A DNA stretch of 64,000 nucleotides from Physella acuta. Lineage: Eukaryota; Mollusca; Gastropoda; Physidae. Where the stretch lies: assembly GCF_028476545.1 (NCBI RefSeq), contig NW_026732318.1, forward strand, positions 1-64,000. Direction: 5' to 3'. The translations under genes and the position numbers were made by a program. The notes under the pieces were generated by a model. That model did no database searches and had not been told where the DNA came from. It saw only the letters and a list, made by a program, of their open reading frames with translations. This document shows positions 26,520 to 38,500 of this stretch, piece by piece (position 1 is the stretch's first letter; every line of letters begins with the position of its first letter).

Positions 26520-29500
26520 TTAATATATGACAACTTCAGGATGTGAGGGTGAGACTTGGGGTGTGAACTGCTCCAACTCCTGCTCCTGCTCTGGTGGCGC
26601 TCAGTCATGTCACCCTGTCACTGGATGTGTCTGCAGGACAGGATTCACAGGTAAAACAACATCAAATGAAATAAACATTTTTCATTTGTATTCTTAGAAA
26701 AATCTGGCTGCATGCATGAATTAATTCAACACACCAGGTGTAAATTTTAGTGTTTCTGGTTTGTGTTTATTAATTACAAATTTTTAGCTTGGCGTTCATA
26801 GACATATATTTATATTGATTTAAAGTGAGTCGTATGTTTATCCATTCCCCCTTCTTACCTAGATACAACACTAAATAATTAAACATTAAATCTAATTTTC
26901 TTGAGTCCTTGGTAAAAGTTAATGTACAATGATGGCTAATTATCTGAACTCATAACATGCTTGGTTTAAGCTGATTTATATATTGGCTGCTCTTTAACTA
27001 AATAAAAATAAAAATACTAGTTTTATACAAGTGTGTTAATACTGCTGCAGTTAATGCCACATTCTATCTATCTATTCAGGCAGGTACTGTGATTATGACA
27101 TCAATGAGTGTCAGACAACTACCTCTCCATGTCAACTACCTGAGGTGTGTGTTAACACTGTTGGCTCCTTTGTGTGTGAGTGTCCACCAGGATACAAGAA
27201 AAACAATGGAACTTGTGCTGGTAACTAAGCTATAAATACTCTTTAGGCTTAGAATTATCTGTGCTGTTTGCAAGAGAAACAATGAAACTAAAATATAAAT
27301 ACTCTTTAGGCTTCATATGGTTAGGTCCTATGAACAATTTTTTTCAAAGAGCTAACTGTGCTGTTCCCAAGATAAGAAACTTTAAGATTAGTAATCATAA
27401 ATAAGCTGCTTGAGTAAATAGAGCAGAATGTTATCTCCGATGTCAGTTTTAACACCTACCATCTCACTTCTCAATTACCCCCCCCCCCCCCCAGCCCACT
27501 GTTTAACACCCCTACTTATGGTAGGAAAATACCCATCTGACACACCATCTCCCCACTTGTATTCCAACAACTCCAAGTAATGTCTAAGTTACATGAGTAA
27601 AAGGGTTGAAGAATTAAATATAAACATGGTCTATATATATTATTGGATATGTATTTAATATTTAATTTAATGTTTTAAAAACATAGTGACCTACAATGTG
27701 CAAATTATTAATATATTAAATTTGTATCATTTTTGGTTTTTAATATAATTCACTTAATTTATAAAATAAATAATAAAATAAAAATAATAAATGTATTTTG
27801 TAAACATTTAAATTTTATTTCCAGATGTAAATGAATGTCTGAACTCAGCACTGAACAACTGTGATCAAGACTGCACTAACTATCCAGGAGGATTCTCCTG
27901 CAAATGTTTTCCTGGTTTTATATACAACACTACAGAAAAGAGATGCTTTGGTACATTTTAATTGTTTTTATTAATATGATTAGCTATAGTTTACTAATAT
28001 CATTAGCTATAGTTTACTAATATCATTAGCTATAGTTTACTAATATCATTAGCTATAGTTTACTAATATCATTAGCTATAGTTTACTAATATCATTAGCT
28101 ATAGTTTACTAATATCATTAGCTATAGTTTACTAATATCATTAGCTATAGTTTACTAATATCATTAGCTATAGTTTACTTATATCATTAGCTATAGTTTA
28201 CAATTTTAAAAATCGTACTTTAAATTGATGTATCCTTTAAATAAATTATTTTTATAAAACAGATGTTGATGAGTGTGCTAAGGGGACATCACTGTGTACT
28301 CAGGGTTGTATTAACACAATAGGAAGCTACAGGTGCTCTTGTGGGAGTGGTTTTCTACTTGCTGATGATGGTGTATCTTGTACAGGTAAACTGAAAAGTT
28401 ATTATTTTACCCTTTTCATTTCATATGTAGACCATAGATAGAAATATTCCTCTTGATTCTTGATGTCACATAACCTTGAATATCTTGTACATTAATATAT
28501 TTAAAACAACTTTTTTGTTAGTGTAATTATAAAAATAATAATAATAAAAATAATAATAATATAAAATAAAAATGAGGATAAATTTCAATGCAGTTTTTGT
28601 TTACATTTTAAATTAACAATGTTTGAGATATAATATTATTTTTGTGTCCAACAGCTATCAACTCCTGTATGAATAAGAATTGTGCATCAACCTGTGCTGT
28701 GGTGAATGGTATGGAAACCTGTTTCTGTCCCAAAGGCCAAATAGTTGACAGCAACAATGAACTTCAGTGTCAAGGTAAAAATTAACCACCTGATTCTACT
28801 TAAACTTTCTTAAAAAAATATTTTTGCTCATGTAGACATAATTTATGAGTAAAAAAAATCCTCTTTAGAACTAGCTATCCATTGGGCAGATGAAGTAGAG
28901 TTCATATGTTTCTAGGCCTTGGCATATGAAGGGAAGGTGTTGTCAGCGCTTTACCCAGCTGCCCTTACTTTTCATAACGTAAGTTAGGTACCCATCAGAG
29001 CTAGGTGCACTCAGAGACATTCTACTGACTTGGACCTGGATTTGAACTTGACACTTTCGGATTATCAGTCCAGCGCTATATCACTTAGGCCACATAATGT
29101 ATAACCTAGTTCTATTTTCTGCTTTCCTATATCTTTTTAATTTGAAGAATCAAAATGCACATTTTGGTGTTTTATAACATAATATTCTGTTGAAATAACT
29201 GCAAAACCTTCTTTATCTATGTAGATGTAGACTTGTGTGCCTCAAAGCCATGTGATCAAATGTGTGAGGAGAATGCTGATGGAACAGAATTTGTTTGCAG
29301 CTGTAGAGATGGCTACATCTTAGCAGAAGATAAAGTGTCGTGTAAAGGTAGCTGCATTTTACCTCCTAATTTTAAAAATGATTTTGCTGTCATATTACAT
29401 ATAAGTTTCCTAAATATGGACCTAAAAACTTAATAACATTATTTCTAGGAAAAAGTAAATTAATCAAAGTTTGTGTAAAACCTGTTTGCATATTTTAGCT

Positions 29501-32500
29501 TAAAAATGCTATTAAATTTATAGTGCATTAGATATGATTTCTATTTATTTAAAAAATTGAGAGTTATGGTTCTTGAATAAGTAAAAATGTATTTTTCCAT
29601 CTAACAAATCAGAATGTCCATTTGGAAAGTTTGGTGCTGCCTGTTCTGGTACATGCTCTTGTAAATTTGAAAACACAAAACTTTGTAGCTCATCAAATGG
29701 TTCCTGTGAATGCAAGCCTGTAAGTGTTTTCTAAATGAAATAAAACAAAATTCATATAGAAATTTAGAAAATAAAATGTAATTTGTTTATCAAGTCTGAT
29801 GAAAAAGAGCAATTATTATTTTAACCTTTTTTTAAAATCATTCAAACAGGGCTGGACTGGAGTAGACTGCAGTACAGACATCAATGAATGCCTTGGAAGC
29901 CCTTCACCATGTCCTGATGCAAACAGCCAGTGTATTAATGCTCAAGGCTCTTTCTACTGCAAGTGTAATAATGGTTTCATTCAGAAAAATCAGTCTCAAA
30001 ATGATTGTTATGGTGAGTTTTTTTTTTTTTTAGGAGGAAAAGAAAGCTGGCTAAAGCCACTTCAGGATACAAAATTTCATGCCAAAGTTTTTAAGGTTAA
30101 TGGTTGAATTTTCAAATTTTGATCATCTACACATGGTAATAAGCTTAAATGCTTGTAGGCCTTACCATCATTAACATAATGGTTATTTAAATAAATGCTT
30201 TTCAGAATGTGATGAGAACTTTTATGGAGCTGATTGTGCATCAGTCTGTAGCTGTAACTCACAAACTTCAACATGTAACAAAGTTACAGGTGCCTGTTCA
30301 TGTAACCCCGGATGGGAAGGGACCAACTGTGATGTGGACATTGATGAATGTGCAAGAAGTATGACACCATACAAAACAAGTTTTACTGTTCTTATTTTAT
30401 AAAATTAAATTTAAAATAAATTAATTTACTTTTACGTATTATTCCCTAGACACCCATAACTGTGGTGCCACTAAAGTTTGTGTCAACACCTATGGATCTT
30501 ACAGGTGTGATTGTCTACCTGGTCATCAGGTCAATGCCTCAAATCTTTGTGAAGGTAAAACACAGTAGTCTTTTTTTTAAAATAAATACTAAAGTAAATG
30601 TTCAGAATGATTGTTGAGACAGTGTTAACATCATCCACTGCTTAAAGGCTGGGATAAAAACAAATTTAAAGAGAGAAGCTAATTTCTATAGCTAACATTG
30701 CATAATACAAGTGAAAATAAGATAACATTCCATAGGGAGATCACTCATAAATAATTTAAAAAAAACCTATTGCAACAACTACAATGACAACAGACAAATG
30801 AGAGTCAAGACATTTAACAATCTATACTAACAACATTTCTGTTGTCTACAACATCTTGACAGACTACATGTTAACTTCTACAGGATTATTACTGTATGAT
30901 CAATTAGGCTTAAAAAATATCACATTACCTAGCACTGATCAAGGTAAAATACACAGAACCAAAAGCTACATACTAAACAACAATAAAATGACTGCTTCTG
31001 ACCTAGCATCCTGTCTAGCTTATACAACTTTACTTTCTTACACATCAAATGTTTACTTCATTAACATTTAAAGGTGTTTATCAGACTGTGGTATTTAAGA
31101 AAAAAATGATTCATAAGTTTAAATAAACTATAATACCATTACATTTGTCGTGTTAAACATTTAACTATTAATTCCAATATAAAAAAAATGCAAATAAATT
31201 TTCTGTAAAATTCTGCAGATATAAATGAATGTATAAACAATCCATGTAGCTCTAACAAAATCTGCTACAACACAGAAGGATCATACACATGTACTTGCCC
31301 ATCTGGCTATTCATTAGCAGCAAATGGAAGTTGTGTTGGTACGTGCAAATTACTCTTCTTTCATTCTTTCCTGTTAATAAAATATTTTACATTTTCTCAT
31401 GTGTAAGCAATAGTTTCTTAAATGAAAAATAAATTATACTAATTAAAACTTTTTATTCCAATGGCTTAAAAAAATTTTAATTAATGTATCTCTTCATGTT
31501 ATTTATATGTATAACAATTCATTTCTGAAGTTCAAGAGTAAACAATTATTCCATAAAAAGCTTACCAGTATTTTGTTGCAATTTACTATTTTTTATTTTA
31601 GATATTGATGAATGCTCCAGCAACCCATGCACCTCAAATAAAACTTGCTACAATAATGTTGGTTCATACACATGTACTTGTCCATTAGGCTACTCATTAG
31701 CAGCCAATGGCAGCTGTGTTGGTATGTAGGTTAACTGATAAAATAAATCTATAAGATAATAATACAATAAAATATATTTTTGATTATTTAAAATATTTGG
31801 TTATAAGTAGATGGAGTATCATGTTTTTAATATAAATTATAACTGCTGCAAAACATTGTAAATGATAGGAAAATAATTAAAAAATCTTTCAAAATAAAAC
31901 TTTTTTTTCATAATATCCATGTATGCATTTATTTTAAAATTAACTTAATTTCTACTGTAGTAATTGTAAAAAAAATGGTATATTTTGTCTTCACAGATAT
32001 CAATGAGTGCTCCAGTAACCCTTGCACCTTAAATAAAACTTGCATCAATACAATTGGTTCATACACATGCAATTGTCCAATGGGATATTCGTTGGCAGCT
32101 AATGGCAGTTGTGTTGGTATGTAGACAATTATTTCTTGTTATTTATATAAAAGTAAAAATAAAAGTGTACTTGATACACTTGGTGAGGCTTTAACTTGTC
32201 ACACACTGCAAAGTGATCTCTTAACCACAACTAAAATAAACAAATATTTGTTTCACAAAATTCAATAAAAAAAAATTAACCAAAGTGTCTTCAACAATTA
32301 ATTGATTTTTTTCGGTGAATCTATTATGGTGGTACATAGATGAATACTGTTTTCAATACAATGACATAAACATCTCTTATCTTTTATAGTATATTCCTGT
32401 TCCACATTCTTGATATTTCAATTACCACCATGGAATTCGAACAATGATTTACTGTCTTTTTTTTGTAGAATCACCTTTACAACATTGAAATCCTTTAGAG

Positions 32501-35500
32501 TTATATGACTAAAGTGTTGTAAGAGTCTAATTAAATTATTGTTATTGTATGTTAATTGTACTTACAGATATCAATGAATGCACCAGCAACCCATGCTCAA
32601 CAAATCAGACCTGCATTAACACTGTAGGTTCCTATACATGTGACTGCCTGTCAGGTTATTCATTGGCTGCAAATGCTAGCTGTGTTGGTATGTATAACAT
32701 AGTTCAAATTTTACAATTTAAACATGCATCCTTAGCCGTAATATAAACATTCTTAATATAACACCATAAAAATAAATTGTTAACATTTTTTTAAAAAGCA
32801 ATTATACTAATTTATTAATCATTAAAAATTGTGATCATTTAATCAAATACAAATTCAATACAAATTACATTTTTTTTATTTAAAAGGAATAAATTATCAA
32901 CACAAAATAATCAAATAAAACTAAGGGCTTAATATTATCTTTGCAGATATTAATGAATGCACAAGTAACCCATGTTCATCAAATAAAGTTTGTTACAACA
33001 CTGCTGGTTCCTACACATGCAACTGTACACTGGGCTATTCATTAGCAGCCAATGGTAGCTGTGTTGGTAAGTAGAAAAATAGAATCTTTATAGTCTTGAT
33101 AACTTGATCATTAATATCAATTCAATAAACATTAATTATTTCTTGGCGTTTCATAATCAAAACTGTTATTACTTATAAGTTTATAATAACAAATGTGTAG
33201 GCCTTTCCTGATAGTGCTGTTACACAAACAATTAAATCATATTACAAAACTATTGGTTTATGTTCAAATAATTTCAAAATGGGTTTTCTATTAGCAGTCA
33301 GCGATATGTGTGTTGGTTAGTTCATATTTTAGGTATAAAATATTATTTGAAAACTATTTTTTACAAAAAAATAAAAATAAGTACCAGAAGAAAGAGAAAA
33401 TAATTATAACAATTGTATTGAATTTTAAAAAAAAATCATAATTAAAAAAAATAATAATAATCTTTCTTGATATTAACTTGTTTTACATCAAAGTAAATGT
33501 GAAATTTAACAATTTAACAAAAACACAATTAAAAACGAAGTTTATATTTTCTTCACAGATATCAATGAGTGCAGCAGTAACCCTTGCACCTCTAATAAAA
33601 CTTGCATCAATACAATTGGTTCCTACACATGCAATTGTTCAATGGGATATTCAATGGCAGTCAATGGCACATGTGTTGGTATGTAAAAATATATTTTGTT
33701 TTGTTGTATAAGAGTAAATAAATGAAAAATACTGATATACTAAACTTTAGCTTTTCTACTACTAAAATTTGCCAAATACATTAAACATTAAAATTTGAGG
33801 CTTGTTAAAGCATTCATAATTATTACCATCATGGAAATGGAGACAATATTTTACAATCTTGTTAGATAACATCGATTTAAAAAAAAAGAAATTATTCAAA
33901 TTTGTATCAATCTAAATAATTATTTAAAGCACTTTAGCTGAGCTGAATTTTTACCAGAAGTTAATGGTACTTTTAGATATCAATGAGTGCTCCAGTAACC
34001 CTTGCACCTCAAATAAAACTTGTATCAATACCATTGGTTCCTACACATGCAATTGTCCAATGGGATATTCATTAGCAGCCAATGGCAGCTGTGTTGGTAA
34101 GTAAAATTATGTTTTGTTTACTGGAATAAAAGTAAAAAAGTGAAAAATACTTATATACTAAACTTAAGCTTTTCAGATACTTAGTAACTACTAAAATTTG
34201 TCAATACGTCTAATATTAAAATTTGACACATGTTAAAAAATTCAGCATTATTAGGTCATCATGGAAATGGTGACAATATTTTACAATCTTGTTAGATAAC
34301 ATCAATTTAAAAAAAAAAATTATTCAAATTTTATGACTAAATAGTTGAAAGAATCCAATGATTTTTTTAAGTACTTTAGCTGAGTTGAATTTTTACCATA
34401 AGTTAATGGTACTTTCAGATATCAATGAGTGCTCCAGTAACCCTTGCACGTCTAATAAAACTTGCTTCAATACAATTGGTTCCTACACATGCAATTGTTC
34501 AATGGGATATTCAATGGCAGTCAATGGAACATGTGTTGGTATGTAAAAATATATTTTGTTTTGTTGTATAAAAGAAAATATATGAAAAATACTGATATAC
34601 ATTTTATTTTGTTGTATAAAAGAAAATATATGAAAAATACTGATATATACTAAACTTTAGCTTTTCTACTACTAAAATTTGCCAAATACATTAAACATTA
34701 AAATTTGAGGCTTGTTAAAGCATGCATAATTATTACCATCATGGAAATGGAAACAATATTTTACGATCTTGTTAGATAACATCAATTTAAAAAAAAAGAA
34801 ATTATTCAAATTTGTATCAATCCAATTAAGAATTTAAAGTACTTTAGCTGAGTTGAATTTTACAGGAAGTTAATGGTCCTTTCAGATATCAATGAGTGTT
34901 CCAGTAAACCTTGCACCTCAAATAAAACTTGTATCAATACCATTGGTTCCTATACATGCAATTGTCCAATGGGATATTCATTAGCAGCAAATGGCAGCTG
35001 TGTTGGTATGTGTGTAACATTATATATTGAAATAAATGTTTGATACAAATAAAATTAATAAAAAGTGAAAATATTTTAATATTTTTTTACTTATCTGTAT
35101 TTCATGATAATATTTGAACATTAATTTAAAAAATATATAAATAAATATATATTCTGTAAGCTCTATTTCAAAGTATTTTTTATTTATTTTCAAAATAGTT
35201 TTCTGTAAAAATGCTATCTTAATACAATTTCTAAACATTACAGATGTTGATGAATGTGCAACAATAAAACCATGCCAACAAAAGTGTACTAATAGTCCTG
35301 GTGGATACAATTGTTCTTGCTATGATACTTTCACAATGAACAGCAATGGTACATGCACATGTGAGTTCTTTATTAATTTTCTTTTCTAAAATTACCAATT
35401 CATAATAAACATTTTTATATTTAAGACTTTAATAATCTTTTTACTTAATCACCTGTTTTTATCCATGCTAAGCTATTGCATTAATAACTTTGAAAGTAAT

Positions 35501-38500
35501 GTTAATCATTAACAAATATATTTTTTGATCTTTTTTTCCCACAGTGATTTATTCAAAGCTCTTTGAAATTAGGTTCCCCTTTTTTATTCCGCCTGACATT
35601 TTATTTGATAAAAACTCAGAAGAATACAAAGCCATCATGAAGGAACTCCAGAGTGGTGTGAGTGTCTTGAATACTCAGTTTGTAGAAAGAACCTTATTTT
35701 AAATATTTTTAAAAATATTAACGTCTAACAGCTAGATTGTAAAGTTATATGTATGTATATTAGAAATATTATTAAAAATGTAAAAATTATTGTACATGAT
35801 TATCGTGTATTTATTTAGATGAAAAACCAATTGAATAAGCTGGTTCAAGGTTTCTTGGACTTTGTTGTGAAAAATTTAAGGTAAAATGAATCAAGTCTTA
35901 AAATTTTATTTTCTAAATTTATATATATAGTTACATGTAGTACAGCATTAGTAAAAGTAAAGTAAAGTTCCCTTTTCAAACCTGAATGTCTATGGGGCAA
36001 GTGAAGTAGAATTCACTGGTTTCTGTGACCTCGGCATATGTAGAGACAGTGTGGTCAGCACTATGCCCAGCAGCCTTTACTTTCCCTAACGAGAGTTAGG
36101 TACCCATCAGAGTTGGGTGGATTCAGAGATGGTCTACTGACTTGAACCCAAATTTGAACTCGAGACTTATGGGTTAGCAGTCAGGCTCTTGACCGCTAGA
36201 CCACTCCGTCCCCCCAGTTAATTATAAATATTTTTGAAAAATTCTTTCTCTAATCATTTTAAATGTTAATCTTTTTACCATTCAGTGTTATTTAATTTTT
36301 CATTGACAAGCAAATTTAATTGAACTGTGTGAATACGTTTTTCTTCTGAAAACTTCCAGTTTAAAAAAAATTATAAAACTATTTTTAAAAATTATAATAA
36401 AAGGTTGTAAGGTTAATTTTCAAACCTTTATTTACATCAGAAAAGGCAGTTTGATTGTTGAGGCTGAGGCTATGATAGATGGAAGTGTCAACACGAACCC
36501 TGCTGGTGAATTTATCAAAGCTCTTACTAAACTCAACATGGATCTGGTAACTGTCAATGGCACATATCAGAGTAATGCAACAATCACAGTTAATAACTTC
36601 TGTGAGTTTACTTATCTGTATTCTCTAGATTTGTATCTCATTTAAAAGTCTGTGTTTTAAGTAGTAATCTAATTACACTTTAGGAAATACATAAATTGTT
36701 AACATGTTATGATTCTCCATTAAAAATCTTGAGATTATAAAATAACTTTAGCTTCAGATTTAACTAAAATAATTTTTACATTACATAATTATTTGTAGTT
36801 AATGATTGTTTAGTTAATACTTATATATCTCTACACCTAATTTATATAATGAATCTTAAAAATTTTAAAACAATTATATGATCCTAAAATAATGTTCTAA
36901 AATTTCATATCTTTTATTTTACAAAGTGATTACAAATGAAGTTAGCCAGTGTGAAGCAAGGTCAAAGGTTGACCCCTGCAGTGATGATGAGATATGTGTT
37001 ACTGCCAGTGATGGTGTGGCAGTTTGTAAGCAGTAAGTGAATTATAAAAGTGAACACAATTATAACATTATTTGCCTTTTTGAGGCTGAACAGTTAGGGA
37101 AGAGCAGATAGTAGAGTTCATTTGTATTGGAGAACATTTATATCATTTCAATATACCACAATGTTCACTCACCATAAGGGATCATCCATAAATGATGTCA
37201 CACTTTTTTGACAATTTTTACCTCCCCCCTCCCCTCCGCCACACATCGTCACAAAAAGCCAGACCCCCCCCTAAAATGACGTCACACCTCAGTCTACAAC
37301 CCCCATCAAAACTAAAAAAAAAGTTGAATTTTTTTTTAAACATTGATATTTTTCCAAAATCTTGTCTGAACTCCATCAAAATAGAGTATTTTAATCAATT
37401 CCTATTACAATTTATTAAAACAGTTTTCTAACATTGGTTTTTTATAATGCAAAAGTGTGACATTGCACCATCTGTACCCCCTCCCCCTCATCACACACTG
37501 TCACAAAATTACGGACCCTCCCCCCTTACGAGTGTGACGTCATTTATGGACGACCCCTAACTTCCAACAAAATTGAACTTCCTTCCTCTACAATTTAGTA
37601 AACTATAAAGATTAAAATCATAACATTAAACTCAGGTAGTAAGGAAAATTATTAATCTATATATATAATTCTCTTCTTGGAGATGATAGAAAACACCAAG
37701 CTGTAAGCGAGCTCCCTACCACCCCCACTCTACATGGTCTAGTGAGCTGTGGTTCAAGCTAAAAGTTTACAATTGTAGAGCCGGGTTAAATGGTGACGGT
37801 TATTAGGGGCAGATAATGTAGTTTGAAACGATTTTAAACTTAGGGGAGGTAACTAAGAGGAGTTTGCTTACATGGGGGATGTGGGGTAGGGGTTGGGGAA
37901 AGGAGGGGGGGTTATCATCCTTAACGAGCTACTGATAGTGTTTTAAAGCAAATATTTTTAGTGGCGGCGTTGGTACTGTCGAATTCACAAATTATGCATG
38001 ACTGAAAAGTAGAAAATAAAACAACTTAATAGCGGCATATGATACGCCACGGGTTGGCTAGTTTATTATAATAAAAAAAAAATCTAACAAGTGGCCAAAT
38101 ATTTTGCAGCTAAAATGCTTCAAATAACAAATAACTTAAGGAATAATTTACCTATTTCTAATATTTCTAATATATATAAACAAATTTATGATATAATGAA
38201 AATCAAATAGCAAGGGGACTAAATCTGTTTTTTTATATTTAATATTATGTGTTTAATATTAAGAATATTTGGGTTTAAAGTCTAGTGGGTAAGTAAAAAA
38301 TGACTGGGGACGGTAACGTCTAAGACTTAATATGTTAATTTATTTATGGCATTTACTGAGGTTTAAAATGTTGTTGTTTGCTTCGAAATTCCAAGTTATC
38401 CAGAGTAACTACATCATATTAATTTGAGCAAGACAATGGCTACATTTTCTTAAACATCTTTTTTCAGTAGTATTTAAAAGATTCTCAAAGTGTTTCTATT

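Noticed and set aside
30856-31071. 71-residue frame in the intron before the nine-EGF block
   Set aside because: Low complexity of codon use, no Cys, no similarity seen, and splicing it in is not needed for frame.
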